DNA of 64,000 nucleotides, from contig JBFMCT010000003.1 of assembly GCA_040754375.1 (NCBI GenBank), positions 81,050 to 145,049 on the forward strand. The letters are read 5' to 3'. The translations under genes and the position numbers were made by a program. The notes beneath the pieces are model-generated. The model did no database searches. It was not told where the DNA came from and worked only from the letters and a program-made list of their open reading frames with translations. Positions within the stretch are counted from its first letter, which is position 1, and every line of letters begins with the position of its first letter. The DNA comes from Actinomycetota bacterium. Lineage in GTDB: Bacteria; Actinomycetota; Acidimicrobiia; Acidimicrobiales; AC-14. Positions 19,124 to 28,472 of the stretch are shown piece by piece.

Positions 19124-19678
19124 CTACGACTCGGGCAGGTCGAGGGCAGCCAGCACCCGGTCGACCTCGGCTTGGCGAGCCGGGTTGGGTGCCGACGTGA
19201 CGACCTGGTAGCGGCGGACAGCCGTGTCGACGAAAAAGGTGGTCCTCGCGCCCTCGCGGGACGAGTACGCCGGCCGGCCCGTCAGGGTGGTCTCGGTGTA
19301 GTCGGCGGCCGCCGGGCCGAACGTGGTGGCCATGAACTCGGCCAGGTCCAGGTGGTCAGGGTCGCGCCAGCAGACTTGTACGAAAGCCTGGTCGGCAGCC
19401 TCTCCCCCGCTCGTCACCGCCGCATTGCACACCGCTCCGGAGGAGAACGGGGTGGACACGACCTCCGCTCCCGGCCCCCAGCCCTCGGGGTAGGTGAGGC
19501 GGACGTTGTCGGCCGGAGGTGAGGTGGGCCGGGTCGGCAGGAAGGTGGGGGCCGGGGCCGTCGTCGGTGCGCCGCCGTTCACCGGGCCCAGCGGGTCGTC
19601 AACGTCGTCGCTCCCGCCGCACGCCACCCCCACCGCCAGCCAGCCCACGGCCGCCAGCGCCACCACTCTTGTCCTCAC
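19124..19678 (-). CDS. Putative lipoprotein, unknown function
   Basis: 184 residues from GTG 19678 (VRTRVV), which gives a positively charged n-region. GTG 19666 is an alternative. The signal VALAAVGWLAVGVAC ends in a lipobox with the acceptor Cys followed by GGSDD, so the mature protein should be lipid-anchored outside the membrane. A Pro/Thr linker follows, then about 130 residues with LTYPEGWGPGAEVVSTPF and AVRRYQVVTSAPN. No family recognised; it resembles small actinobacterial lipoproteins with a PsbP/Mog1-like fold only in general pattern. Convergent with the metalloprotease gene, 22 bp apart. Confidence 0.75.
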   Translation of the reverse strand: MRTRVVALAAVGWLAVGVACGGSDDVDDPLGPVNGGAPTTAPAPTFLPTRPTSPPADNVRLTYPEGWGPGAEVVSTPFSSGAVCNAAVTSGGEAADQAFVQVCWRDPDHLDLAEFMATTFGPAAADYTETTLTGRPAYSSREGARTTFFVDTAVRRYQVVTSAPNPARQAEVDRVLAALDLPES

Positions 19679-19758
19679 TCCTGGTCCCGGCACGAGACCT
19701 GACCCTACTTGGGTGGCTGGAAAGCCCGGTCCGGGCGGGCACCGGACGGGACGAGGGG

Positions 19759-20907
19759 CTATCCCAGGTACGTCCGGGGCACCCGGGGACCGATACCGCA
19801 GAGCACGTCGTAGGCGATGGTCCCCACCCTCTCGGCCCACTCCCACGGGCCGATGCTCTCCCCGCCCTGTGCGCCGAGCAGGACCACGTCGTCGCCCGGC
19901 CGCACCCCGCGGTCGTCGCCGCAGTCGACCAGCACCTGGTCCATGGTCACCGCCCCCGCGATCGGTCGGCGGCGGCCCCCGATGAGCACCTCGCCCCCGG
20001 TTACCCCCAGCCGCCAGGGCACGCCGTCGGCGTAACCGATCGGCACGGTGGCCACGGTCGCGGTGTGGGCCGGCCGGTACCGCAGCCCGTAGGAGATGCC
20101 CTCGTTGGGGGCCACCTCCTTCACCTGGGACACGCGCGCCCGCAGGCTCAGCACGGGCCGCAGGCCGAGGGCGGGGGCCAGCACCGGGCTCGGGGCCTGC
20201 CCGTAGATGGTGATCCCGCAGCGGACCATGTCGTGGTGGCCCTCGGGCCGGGTGAGCATGGCCGCCGAGTTGCAGGCGTGCACGAGGCGAGGGCGCCCGG
20301 CGACCTCCGAGAGCTCGTCCAGGGTGGCCGCGAACCGCCCGAGCTGCTCGGAGGTGAACGGGTTGTCGGGGGCGTCGGCCGTGGCCAGGTGGGTCCACAG
20401 GCCCTCCAGGTCGAGCTCGGGCCGGTCCCGCACGGCCAGTCCCAGCTTGACGGCGTCGGCCGGGGCCGCGCCCACCCGGTGCATGCCGGTGTCCACCTTC
20501 ACGTGGACGGCGAGCGGCCGGCGTTCCTTGCCGGGGGCCGAGGCGGGGCGCCACCGGGCGGCGGCCGCAGCCAGCGCCTCCAGGCCCTCAGCCGTGTAGA
20601 CGGTGGGCGTCAGGCCCAGGGCGACGACCTCGTCCATGGCCTCGGGCGGAGGCTCGGAGAGGAGCAGGACCGGGGCCTCGATGCCGGCGTCGCGGAGCAC
20701 GGCCCCTTCTTCGACCAGGGCTACGGCCAGCCATGTGGCGCCCGCCTCCAAGACCGCCTTGGACACCGGCACCGGTCCGTGGCCGTAGGCATGGGCCTTT
20801 ACCACCGCACACAGGACCGCCGGTCGTGCCTGGGCCGCCAACCGGGCGGTGTTGTGACGGACCGCCCCGAGGTCGACCTCGGCCCAAACCGGCCGTACGG
20901 ACGTCAC
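19759..20907 (-). CDS. alr: Alanine racemase
   Basis: 382 residues. PLP enzyme making D-alanine for peptidoglycan. PLP lysine in AVVKAHAYGHG near residue 40; the catalytic Tyr of the partner subunit in EGISYGLRYRPAH; PIGYADGVPW and TMDQVLVDCG are conserved. GTG start at 20907 (VTSVRPVWAEVDLGAVRHN) overlaps the nnr stop as GTGA, so translation is coupled. Longer in-frame readings run through nnr and are rejected. Confidence 0.96.
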   Translation of the reverse strand: MTSVRPVWAEVDLGAVRHNTARLAAQARPAVLCAVVKAHAYGHGPVPVSKAVLEAGATWLAVALVEEGAVLRDAGIEAPVLLLSEPPPEAMDEVVALGLTPTVYTAEGLEALAAAAARWRPASAPGKERRPLAVHVKVDTGMHRVGAAPADAVKLGLAVRDRPELDLEGLWTHLATADAPDNPFTSEQLGRFAATLDELSEVAGRPRLVHACNSAAMLTRPEGHHDMVRCGITIYGQAPSPVLAPALGLRPVLSLRARVSQVKEVAPNEGISYGLRYRPAHTATVATVPIGYADGVPWRLGVTGGEVLIGGRRRPIAGAVTMDQVLVDCGDDRGVRPGDDVVLLGAQGGESIGPWEWAERVGTIAYDVLCGIGPRVPRTYLG

Positions 20908-22394
20908 CGGGTACCTCGGCCGGGATGGCCCGGGGTCGTTGCCGGGGCGGGCCGCTCGGAGACCGCACCCCGGACGGCGGCTGCACCCCGGACGGCGGCA
21001 TGGGGAGTGGCCGGCCAGGTCGGGGCCGTAACCCCTTCGTCCCCGCCCCGGTCGGCGGACAACACCGATGGGAGCAGATCGAGCAGGTCGCCGGCCACCA
21101 GGCCCCGGGCCGGGCCGAGGCGGGCGGCCGCCCCGTGGGCCCAGGCGGCCAGGCCGGCGGCCTCCAGGGGCTGGAGACCCTGGGCCAGAAAGGCGCCGAT
21201 GACCCCGGCCAGCACGTCGCCCGTCCCGGCCGTGGCCAGCCGGGCGTCCCCGGCGTTGGCCCACAACGACCGGCCGTCGGGGGCGGCGACAATCGTGGTC
21301 GAGCCTTTCAGGAGCACGGTCGCACCGGTGCGGCGGGCCAGGTCGGCCACCGCCCCCAGCCGGTCGGGGCCGGGGGCCGAACCCGTCATCCTCCGGAACT
21401 CGCCCTCGTGGGGCGTGAGTACGGTCCCGTGGCTGCGACCAGACACCACCGATCGGGTGGAAGCCACGTCCCCCAGGGCGTAGAGGCCGTCGGCGTCGAC
21501 CACGACGGGCACGGGGGCTTGGGCGACCAGCTCTCGGGCCGACCGGCCGGCGTCGTCGGTCCGGCTCAAGCCCGGGCCGACGACGAGCGCTTTGGCGCGG
21601 CCCAGGTCGTCGAGTACGGCACCGGCCCACCCGGTGGCGGGCACGGTCCGGCCCACCACTTCGAGGTAGCGGGGCGCGGGCGGTTCCCCCGGTATGCCCA
21701 GCCTCACCGTGCCCGCCCCGGCCCTCAGCGCCGCCCGGGCGCACAGGTGGGCGGCCCCGGCCATGCCCGGCGACCCGGCCAGCACCCACAGGGCCGTGGC
21801 CCACTTGTGGGTGTGGCGCGGCCGGTCGGCCAGCCAGCCCAGCTCGTCCGGCCCCACCAGCCAGGCCGAGGCCGAGGACACGTCGAGCCCTATGGGAGCC
21901 ACCTCTACCGTCCCGGCCAGGTCGGGCCCGGCGCCGATGAGCAGGCCCGGCTTGAGGGCGGCGAAGGTGACGGTGTGGGCGGCCCGCACCGCGCCCTCGC
22001 ACGCCGTGCCCGTCAGACCGTCCACGCCCGAGGGGATGTCCACGGCCAGCACGGGGGACCCGCCGGCGTCAGGCGCTACGTAGTCCCCCCGGAACCCCGT
22101 CCCGTAGGCGGCGTCGACGACCAGGTCGGCCCGCACGTCCGCCGGCGCAACGGCGGCCTCGTAGATCGCCACCCTCGCCCCCCGGCGGGCCAGCCGGGCG
22201 GCGGCCGCTCGCCCGTCGGCCCCGTTGTTGCCCTTGCCCGCGACCACGACCACCCGGCGTCCATACCCACCGCCCAGCATCTCCATGGCGGCCCGGGCCA
22301 CGGCTGCCCCGGCCCGCTCGACGAGCACCCCCACGGGCTCGGGGGCGGCCTCGTCGATGGCCTGCATCTCCGCGGGCGTGACGATCGGGACCAC
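20904..22394 (-). CDS. nnr: Bifunctional NAD(P)HX epimerase / ADP-dependent NAD(P)HX dehydratase
   Basis: 496 residues. Repairs hydrated NADH/NADPH. The N-terminal epimerase domain (YjeF_N) has VVVAGKGNNGADGRAAA and VDIPSGVDG. The C-terminal ribokinase-like dehydratase has VLTPHEGEFRRM, ATVLLKGSTTIV and the active-site TAGTGDVLAGVIGAF. The last 40 residues are an Ala/Pro/Arg-rich tail not normal for the family. GTG start lies 1 nt past the acpS stop. Confidence 0.95.
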   Translation of the reverse strand: MVPIVTPAEMQAIDEAAPEPVGVLVERAGAAVARAAMEMLGGGYGRRVVVVAGKGNNGADGRAAAARLARRGARVAIYEAAVAPADVRADLVVDAAYGTGFRGDYVAPDAGGSPVLAVDIPSGVDGLTGTACEGAVRAAHTVTFAALKPGLLIGAGPDLAGTVEVAPIGLDVSSASAWLVGPDELGWLADRPRHTHKWATALWVLAGSPGMAGAAHLCARAALRAGAGTVRLGIPGEPPAPRYLEVVGRTVPATGWAGAVLDDLGRAKALVVGPGLSRTDDAGRSARELVAQAPVPVVVDADGLYALGDVASTRSVVSGRSHGTVLTPHEGEFRRMTGSAPGPDRLGAVADLARRTGATVLLKGSTTIVAAPDGRSLWANAGDARLATAGTGDVLAGVIGAFLAQGLQPLEAAGLAAWAHGAAARLGPARGLVAGDLLDLLPSVLSADRGGDEGVTAPTWPATPHAAVRGAAAVRGAVSERPAPATTPGHPGRGTR

Positions 22395-22395
22395 C

Positions 22396-22761
22396 TCAGG
22401 TGGCGACGGCCACGGCCTGGGCGACCGAGTCGGTGTGGGTCAGCGACAGGTGCCAGCGCTCGACTCCGGCCTGGCCGGCCAGGGCCAGGGCGGCTCCCCG
22501 CAGCACCAGGCCAGGCGCCCCCGAGGGGGCCGAGACCACCTCCACGTCGTGGAACCCGAAGGCCCCCAGTCCCACCCCCAGGGCCTTCATGACGGCTTCC
22601 TTGGCCGCGAACCGAGCCGCCAGGCGGGGAGCGGGGTCTCGCCAGCGCTGGCCGTAGGCCAGTTCGCCGTCGGTGAACAGGCGGGCGGCGGCCGACGGGC
22701 GGCGCTGCAACAGTTGACGGAACCGTTCCACGTCGACGGCGTCGATCCCGATGCCAAGCAC
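22396..22761 (-). CDS. acpS: Holo-[acyl-carrier-protein] synthase
   Basis: 121 residues from GTG 22761 (VLGIGIDAVDVERFRQL), the normal length. Attaches 4'-phosphopantetheine to acyl carrier protein. Mg-binding Asp in GIDAVDVERF and Glu in RFAAKEAVMKALG are both present; HLSLTHTDSVAQAVAV is the conserved end. In-frame readings to 23010 run into glmM and are rejected. It precedes nnr and alr in the usual actinobacterial order. Confidence 0.95.
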   Translation of the reverse strand: MLGIGIDAVDVERFRQLLQRRPSAAARLFTDGELAYGQRWRDPAPRLAARFAAKEAVMKALGVGLGAFGFHDVEVVSAPSGAPGLVLRGAALALAGQAGVERWHLSLTHTDSVAQAVAVAT

Positions 22762-22804
22762 GGACGCCAAGGCTACCGGGGGACCGAGGGCAGCAGGCCG
22801 CCGG

Positions 22805-24145
22805 TCAGGGAGCCTCGCCCAGAGCCCGCAGGGCCGCAGCGCACAGCCGGTCGCACGCCGCCCGGGCCTCGGGGGCCGAGGGCGCCTCCACCATGACCCG
22901 CAGGAGGGCCTCGGTGCCGCTGGCCCTGACCAGGACGCGGCCCCGACCGTCCATGGCCGCCTCGACGGCCCGTACCTCAGCCCACAGGCCGTGGGCGCCG
23001 TCGAGGTCACGCGAGGCGACCCTCACGTTGCGCAGCACCTGAGGCCGCCGGGTCATGACCGAGGCCAGGTCAGCCAGGGACCGCCCTGTCCGCCTGACGG
23101 TGTCGAGCACGTGCAGGCCGGTGAGCAGGCCGTCCCCGGTGGTGGCGTGGTCGCGGAAGATGACGTGGCCCGACTGCTCGCCCCCCAGCGACCAGCCGCC
23201 CTCCTCGAGGGCTTCGAGCACGTGGCGGTCGCCCACGGGGGTGTCGACCACGGCGATGCCATGGGCGGCCATGGCCTCTCGGAACCCGAGGTTGGCCATG
23301 ACCGTGACCACGACCGTCGACTCCGAGAGCCGGCCCCGTTCGGCCATGTCCACCGCGCACAAAGCGATGATCTGGTCGCCGTCGACCAGTGCTCCGGTGT
23401 GGTCGACGGCCAGAACCCGGTCGGCGTCTCCGTCGAAGGCCAGCCCGGCGTGCGCGCCACGGGCGACGACGGCCGCCTGGAGGTCGGCCGGGTAGGTCGA
23501 GCCACACCCGTCGTTGATGTTGCGCCCGTCCGGGGACGCCGACAGCACCTCGACCTGCGCCCCCAGGCCGGTGAACAGCGCGGGACCGAGCTCGCTGGCC
23601 GCGCCGTTCGCACAGTCCACGACCACGTGCAGCCCGTCGAGGCGTCGGCCCTCTATGGCCCCGGCCAAAGACTCGAGGTAAGGCTGGTGGTCGGTGCGGC
23701 TCGAAGTCCGCCCCAGCCCCTCGCCCACCGTGGCCCCCGGGCGGGGCCCGGCGGCCAGCAACCGGTCGAGCTCGTCCTCGAGGCGGGACTCGGTGGCCGA
23801 CGCCAGCTTGCGCCCACCGGGAGCGAAGAACTTCACCCCGTTGTCGGGGAAGGGGTTGTGGGAGGCGGACACCACCGCGGCCGGCAGCCCGTCGGCGGCC
23901 GACGCGTAAGCGACCCCCGGGGTGGGCACGACCCCGAGGTCGACTACGTCGCACCCCTCGGCCATGAGCCCCGAGGCCAGGGCGGCCATGACCAGCGGCC
24001 CCGACCACCTCGTGTCCCGCCCGACGAGGAACGGCCCGGGGCCCAGCACCCGGGCCGCGGCCCGGCCCAGGGCCACGAGCAGTTCGGGCGTCAGGTCGAC
24101 GTTGGCGACGCCCCGGACACCGTCGGTGCCGAACCGGAGGGTCAC
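22805..24145 (-). CDS. glmM: Phosphoglucosamine mutase
   Basis: 446 residues. Converts glucosamine-6-phosphate to glucosamine-1-phosphate for UDP-GlcNAc. Phosphoserine loop VVSASHNPFPDNGVKFF, metal-binding FDGDADRVLAVD, sugar-binding GGEQSGHVIF and phosphate-binding RASGTEALLRVMVEA are all intact. 28 bp downstream of rpsI. The aminotransferase GlmS, often adjacent, is not here; a large GlmS-like protein lies 12 kb away at 7457. Confidence 0.97.
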   Translation of the reverse strand: MTLRFGTDGVRGVANVDLTPELLVALGRAAARVLGPGPFLVGRDTRWSGPLVMAALASGLMAEGCDVVDLGVVPTPGVAYASAADGLPAAVVSASHNPFPDNGVKFFAPGGRKLASATESRLEDELDRLLAAGPRPGATVGEGLGRTSSRTDHQPYLESLAGAIEGRRLDGLHVVVDCANGAASELGPALFTGLGAQVEVLSASPDGRNINDGCGSTYPADLQAAVVARGAHAGLAFDGDADRVLAVDHTGALVDGDQIIALCAVDMAERGRLSESTVVVTVMANLGFREAMAAHGIAVVDTPVGDRHVLEALEEGGWSLGGEQSGHVIFRDHATTGDGLLTGLHVLDTVRRTGRSLADLASVMTRRPQVLRNVRVASRDLDGAHGLWAEVRAVEAAMDGRGRVLVRASGTEALLRVMVEAPSAPEARAACDRLCAAALRALGEAP

Positions 24146-24173
24146 CCTGGGGGCCGGACCGTGACCGGCGCGG

Positions 24174-24566
24174 TCAGCGCTTGGAGTACTGGGGAGCCTT
24201 GCGGGCCTTCTTCAGGCCGTACTTCTTCGACTCCTTCTCGCGGGCGTCGCGAGTGAGGAACCCGCCCTTTTTGAGCTGGGGGCGCAACTCGGCGTCGAGC
24301 TCGACCAGGCCCCGGGCGATCCCCAGGCGAAGGGCCCCGGCCTGGCCCGACACACCGCCGCCGTCGATGGTGGCGTCGACGTCGTAGACCTCGTTGGTCG
24401 AGGTGGTCCGCAGCGGCTCGGTCACGATCATGCGGTGGGTCTCGGTCGGGAAGTAGTCGGTGATCGGCCGCTTGTTGACGGTGATGTTGCCGGCGCCGGG
24501 GCGGAGGCGCACCCGGGCCACCGCCTGCTTGCGGCGCCCGGTCGTCTGGCAGAGAGGCTTGGGCAT
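24174..24566 (-). CDS. rpsI: 30S ribosomal protein uS9
   Basis: 130 residues. Its C-terminal tail contacts the P-site t[36 protein letters not shown] and the basic end RKAPQYSKR are characteristic. It follows rplM by 15 bp, the universal L13-S9 pair. Confidence 0.98.
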   Translation of the reverse strand: MPKPLCQTTGRRKQAVARVRLRPGAGNITVNKRPITDYFPTETHRMIVTEPLRTTSTNEVYDVDATIDGGGVSGQAGALRLGIARGLVELDAELRPQLKKGGFLTRDAREKESKKYGLKKARKAPQYSKR

Positions 24567-24581
24567 GTCTTGTTCGTCCTT

Positions 24582-25031
24582 CTACGACCGGGCCCGGGCA
24601 TGGGCGATTTCGAGGGGCTGGGGGAGCTGGGCGGCGTGGGGGTGCTCCGCGCCCTTGTAGACCTTGAGCTTGCGGATCATCTGGCGCCCCAGGGGGCCCT
24701 TGGGCAGCATGCCCTTGACGGCCCGGCGGATGGCCTCCTCGGGGTCGTTGGCCAGGATGTCGACGTAGCCCCGGCGCTTGAGCCCGCCCGGGTAGCCGGA
24801 GTGGCGGATGGCCTCTTTCTTCTCTGCCTTGCCCGACGTGAGCACGACCTTGGCCGCGTTCACCACGATGACGTGGTCGCCGGTGTCGATGTGGCGGGCG
24901 AAGATGGGCTTGTGCTTGCCCCGCAGCAGCTTGGCCACCTCGGTGGACAGGCGGCCCAGCACCAGGCCGTCGGCGTCGACGACGTGCCAGGCGCGCTGGA
25001 TGTCGGCAGGTTTTGGCGAGTAGGTACGCAC
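24582..25031 (-). CDS. rplM: 50S ribosomal protein uL13
   Basis: 149 residues. Early assembly protein of the large subunit. [20 protein letters not shown] and [20 protein letters not shown] are the family signature, with [20 protein letters not shown] near the end. GTG start. The usual upstream neighbour truA is about 8 kb away because of the accessory block between 25088 and 32967; ilvA starts divergently 56 bp upstream. Confidence 0.97.
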   Translation of the reverse strand: MRTYSPKPADIQRAWHVVDADGLVLGRLSTEVAKLLRGKHKPIFARHIDTGDHVIVVNAAKVVLTSGKAEKKEAIRHSGYPGGLKRRGYVDILANDPEEAIRRAVKGMLPKGPLGRQMIRKLKVYKGAEHPHAAQLPQPLEIAHARARS

Positions 25032-25087
25032 GCGTGCTCCTCTTGTCGGCGGCGTGCCAACGGCGAGAGTCTACCGTGCGTTACGGC

Positions 25088-26290
25088 ATGATCACAGTGG
25101 CCGACCTGACTGAGGCCCGGGAGCGGGTGAAGGGGGCCGTCCGGCCCACCCCGCTCGACCGCTCCGACACGTTCAGCCGCATGTTCGGACGGCCGGTGGC
25201 GCTCAAACCCGAGCACACCCAGCGTACCGGCTCGTTCAAGATCAGAGGCGCCACCAACCGCATCTCCCGCCTCGCCCCGGGCACCGAGGTGGTGGCCGCG
25301 TCGGCCGGCAACCACGCCCAGGGAGTGGCCCTGGCGGCGACGCGGGCGGGGCTGGCATCGACGATCTTCATGCCCCGGGGGGCGGCGCTACCCAAGGTGG
25401 AGGCGACCGCCAACTACGGGGCCTCGGTGCAGCTGGGCGGCGACACGGTCGACGACGCCATCGAGGCGGCCCGGGCCTACGTGGCCAGCCGGCCCGGAGC
25501 AGTGTTCGTCCCGCCTTTCGACGACCCCCTCGTCATCGCCGGCCAGGGAACGATCGGCCTCGAACTGGTCGAGGAGGCCCCCGACGCCGAGGTGGTGCTG
25601 GTCCCCGTGGGCGGGGGCGGGTTGGTCTCGGGTATCGCCGCCGCCCTCGCCTTGGCCGGCGGGCGCCGTGCCCGGGTGGTCGGGGTCGAGGCCGAGGGGG
25701 CGGCGTCGCTGGTGGCCTCACTGGCCGCCGGCCGGTGCGTGGCCGTCCCCACGGTGACGACGATGGCCGACGGCATCGCCATCAAGTCCCCCTCGCCACT
25801 CACCCTGGCCCACGTGCAGGCCTACGTCGACGACGTTGTGACCGTCTCCGAGGACGACATCAGCCAGGCCGTGGTGCTCCTGCTCGAACGGGCCAAGGCG
25901 GTCGTCGAACCGGCCGGTGCCGTGGGCCTGGCGGCCCTGCTGGCCGGCAAGGTCGGGGGCAGCGGGTTGGCCGTGGCCGTCCTCTCGGGTGGCAACGTCG
26001 ACCCGTTCCTGCTGATGCAGCTCGTCAACCGGGGGCTCTCGGCGGCAGGCCGGTTCCTCGTGCTGCGGGTGCTGCTCCACGACCGGCCCGGGGCCCTGGC
26101 CGCCCTCACCGCCGCCGTTGCCCGCCTCGGCCTCAACGTCCTCGCAGTCGAGCACCACCGGGCCGGCCTGGTCCTCCCCGTGGCCGACGTCGAGGTCGTG
26201 CTCACCCTCGAGACCCGCGACCCCGACCACCGTGACGAGGTCGTCACCGCCCTACGAACCGCCGGCTACCAGGTCGACCTCGTCGGCTGA
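25088..26290 (+). CDS. ilvA: Threonine dehydratase with C-terminal ACT domain
   Basis: 400 residues from ATG 25088. PLP enzyme deaminating threonine to 2-oxobutanoate for isoleucine (or for catabolism). PLP lysine in RTGSFKIRGATNR; pyridoxal-phosphate loop PVGGGGLVSGIAAAL; catalytic core complete to about residue 315. The C-terminal LVLRVLLHDRPGALAALTAAV is a single ACT-like regulatory domain, as in the short biosynthetic or catabolic form. A degraded copy of the 3' end, from about codon 300 onward, recurs at 30863-31173, marking one end of a tandem duplication. GTG 25076 is an alternative start. Confidence 0.93.
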   Translation: MITVADLTEARERVKGAVRPTPLDRSDTFSRMFGRPVALKPEHTQRTGSFKIRGATNRISRLAPGTEVVAASAGNHAQGVALAATRAGLASTIFMPRGAALPKVEATANYGASVQLGGDTVDDAIEAARAYVASRPGAVFVPPFDDPLVIAGQGTIGLELVEEAPDAEVVLVPVGGGGLVSGIAAALALAGGRRARVVGVEAEGAASLVASLAAGRCVAVPTVTTMADGIAIKSPSPLTLAHVQAYVDDVVTVSEDDISQAVVLLLERAKAVVEPAGAVGLAALLAGKVGGSGLAVAVLSGGNVDPFLLMQLVNRGLSAAGRFLVLRVLLHDRPGALAALTAAVARLGLNVLAVEHHRAGLVLPVADVEVVLTLETRDPDHRDEVVTALRTAGYQVDLVG

Positions 26291-26310
26291 TGCCCTCCCC
26301 CAATGTCATT

Positions 26311-26345
26311 GAGTAAAAGTGAACCTCTCCGGTACATTTTTACTC
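26311..26345. terminator. A/T-rich inverted repeat between ilvA and a Uma2 gene
   Basis: GAGTAAAA and its exact complement TTTTACTC, 19 nt apart, lie between convergent genes. The T-run on both strands makes it a plausible two-way terminator and it stands out in a GC-rich background. The loop is long for a classic terminator. Confidence 0.45.
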
Positions 26346-26361
26346 ACTCCCAGCGGCCCGC

Positions 26362-26871
26362 CTACGGCCAGGGCAAGGCCTGGGAGATCTCCTTGGCGGA
26401 AACCGCGAGCAAGGTCGACCCCGCTGAAGTGACCAGGTGCTGCCCGTCGCTCACGTAACACTCGACCGTCCGCTTCGTGGGGTCCACCACGATCAGCTCG
26501 GTGGCTCGCCTGGCATAGAAGGCGAACTTGTCGTAGGTCTCGTCGTCGGGCGAGACGATCTCGATGACTACGGCCACCGTTGGCACCCACGTGCCCGTCG
26601 GCCGCTCCAGGTGATAGCCGCCGTCGGGTACGCGATAGTCGTTGGGCTGGCCCAGGTTGAACGCTGACGTGCCGACCAGCCCGGCTGCTTTGGCCCGCGG
26701 GCCGAGGAACAGGGCGAGGGCGTGGTCGAGAACGGCGAGCGGTCCCCCCGGCCCTGGCGCCATGTGGTAATCGCCCTCCCAGATCTCGTCGTAGCGGTCG
26801 ATCCCCAACGCGTGGCGGCGGGCGATGATCGCCTCCACATCCGGGTTCGACCCGATCACGACCGTCCTCAT
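26362..26871 (-). CDS. Uma2 family protein
   Basis: 169 residues from ATG 26871 (MRTVVIGSNPDVEA); GTG 26904 is an alternative. Conserved points are YDEIWEGDYHMAPGPGG, the acidic strand VAVVIEIVSPDDETYDKF with the following Lys, and RATELIVVDPTKRTVECYV. PD-(D/E)XK-like fold, role unknown. Together with 10903 and the remnant at 2401 it makes three Uma2 loci in 26 kb. It sits inside the duplicated block, and no counterpart is seen in copy 2, so it arrived after the duplication or was lost from copy 2. Confidence 0.82.
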   Translation of the reverse strand: MRTVVIGSNPDVEAIIARRHALGIDRYDEIWEGDYHMAPGPGGPLAVLDHALALFLGPRAKAAGLVGTSAFNLGQPNDYRVPDGGYHLERPTGTWVPTVAVVIEIVSPDDETYDKFAFYARRATELIVVDPTKRTVECYVSDGQHLVTSAGSTLLAVSAKEISQALPWP

Positions 26872-27379
26872 CAGTCCCGATGGTACCGAGGCCACCGACC
26901 TCACCAGTCATTCCTGAAGGAGCGCCCCAAGTCAAGAGGCGCGGACTCGAAGAGTTCGCACCTCTGCCCCCGGAGGGCGCCGGTTCAGCACCGAGTTCGC
27001 CCTTGAGGTGCGCGCCAAGCAGCCCCCGGTCGGGGGCAGTTGTGATGAAAAGGGCGGTCAAGGCCGGCCGTAGGCCGCCCGCAGGGGAAGCCTTGACGGC
27101 CCGGTCATGCGCCCGGGGACAATGGATGTCGAAGCCCCCCAGGGCTTCGTGCTCGCCCTTTCCCTTTCAGGTCAGGGACGCGTTGCGGATCTGCTCCAGT
27201 GACCAGGCAGGCTGGTAGGGGGCACCGCCGGCGGGAACCGCTTGCCGGTCATTCCTTCGCCGCGCGGAGCGGCATGGAGATCTTCGACCGCAGCGAGGGA
27301 GGGCTCAATCAGACGCTCGGCCTCGCCCGCAGGGGGCCATGACTGGTAGCGAGCTCGCCCCCGGGCTGCGCCCGGTCCC
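26872..27379. other. Gene-free stretch downstream of the IS110 transposase
   Basis: 508 bp with no convincing reading frame on either strand. It contains the long stem described at 27052-27102, a GAAGCCC/GGGCTTC hairpin near 27135, and mixed-composition DNA. The right part (about 27200-27379) is likely the 3' end of the insertion sequence; the element's exact border cannot be placed because this IS family lacks terminal inverted repeats. Confidence 0.5.
27052..27102. ncRNA. Strong stem-loop, possible structured RNA or IS-end structure
   Basis: GGGC-G-GTCAAGGC pairs with GCCTTGAC-G-GCCC: twelve pairs with a single G/G mismatch. The enclosed sequence holds a second perfect hairpin CGGCC-GTA-GGCCG. 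The length and nesting exceed what nearby intergenic DNA shows. It lies about 280 bp past the transposase stop. No known RNA family recognised. Confidence 0.35.
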
Positions 27380-28391
27380 TCACCCCTCGCCGGCGGCCAG
27401 GCAACGGATCTCTCCGTCGCGCAGGCCGAAGTAGACGAGGGCGAGAAGCTTGCGTGCCGCCGCCACGATCCCGACCTTGCGGCCTCGCCGCCCGGCGATG
27501 CGCCGGTAGTCGGCCTGGAGCTTGGTGCCGCCCCGCTGGCGCTGGACGGCCTCGACGGCGGCCCAGCGCACCAGGCGGCTGCCCTGCTTTGTGATGTGGC
27601 CCCGCTGCACGGTCGTGTCCGACTCGCGGTGGCGCGGGGTGAGGCCGGCCCACGACGACAGCTTGTCGGGGCCGTCGAAGCGCCCGACGTCGCCGATCTC
27701 GGCCACGAACACCGACCCCAGCACGGGCCCCACGCCGGGGATGCGCTGGATGGCCCGGTAGCCGTCGTGGCCGCCCAGGGCGGCGGCCACCTCGCGGTCC
27801 AACATGGCCACCTCCCGGTCGTAGAGCTCGATCAGGTCCCGCAATGACTCGACCCGCACGGTGTAGGCCCGGGCCAGGGGGACGGTGTCCAGCAGCGCCC
27901 GGCCGGCGACGCCGAACAGGTCGCTCATCGGGACGGCCACGCCCTCTTTGGCCAGCACGGCGTGGACCTGGGACTTGAGGCCCGAGCGCAGCGCCACCAG
28001 CTTGGCCCGGTAGCGCACCAGCTCCCGCAGCTCCCGCAGCTCGGGTGGGGCGACCCAGGCCTCCGCCAGCCGGCCGAGGCGGAGCAGGTCCACCAGGTCG
28101 GTGGCGTCCCGCTCGTCGTTCTTCACCCGCCGGTTGCCCCAGTTGTTGCCGAGGGGGTGGGCGAGGTGGACGTTGGCGCCCGCCTCGCCCAGCAGGTCGG
28201 CCAGCCAGTACCAGCCGTAGGTGGCCTCAAGCACGACCTCGGGGTCGGGGCCGGCCTTGGCCTGCTCGGCGGCCAGGGCCAGGTGGGTCGTTGGTGATGC
28301 GCACCGTCTCCAGCGTCTCGCCCGCCGGCGTGCGGCGCACGATCGCGCTGCGGCGGCGGTGCAGGTCGATGCCGACGTACTGTCGTTCCAT
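27380..28391 (-). mobile_element. IS110-family transposase gene, frameshifted
   Basis: DEDD-type recombinase. The N-terminus MERQYVGIDLHRRRSAIV starts at ATG 28391 and carries the first Asp. The reading shifts frame near 28290 (after VRITN), then continues THLALAAEQAKAG. EVVLEATYG has the Glu, VKNDERDATDLVDLLRLG the two Asp, and the C-terminal Transposase_20 part has IQRIPGVGPVLG and HITKQGSRLVRWA with the catalytic Ser. All residues are present, so one indel is the only visible lesion; an error in the sequence or a recent mutation is possible. It sits next to the 3' end of the copy 1 partner gene, in the duplicated block. Confidence 0.85.
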
Positions 28392-28430
28392 CGGGGCCTT
28401 CCTCCCTTGTTCGGGGGTTGTGGAAGACCC

Positions 28431-28472
28431 GAGTGTCGCGACACTCACCTGCTCGGGGCGAGCGGACGCCCC
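28431..28472 (-). ncRNA. Leader hairpins upstream of IS110 transposase, bridge-RNA candidate
   Basis: In the non-coding DNA 5' of the transposase there is a perfect 16-bp palindrome, GAGTGTCG/CGACACTC (28431-28446), followed by GGGGCG / CGCCCC with a 6-nt loop (28455-28472). CCCGAG at 28428 can pair instead with CTCGGG at 28452, giving an alternative fold. IS110 elements express a structured bridge RNA from this side of the gene, so this is the place to expect one. I cannot show guide loops or the element border. Confidence 0.35.

Noticed and set aside
20904..22002. 747-aa protein continuing alr upstream
   Set aside because: The extra N-terminal part is nnr out of frame (Arg/Gly/Pro-rich). 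The GTGA overlap and family start place alr at 20907.
28280..28300. Programmed frameshift in the IS110 transposase
   Set aside because: No slippery heptamer at the shift and the family does not use one. A plain indel is simpler.
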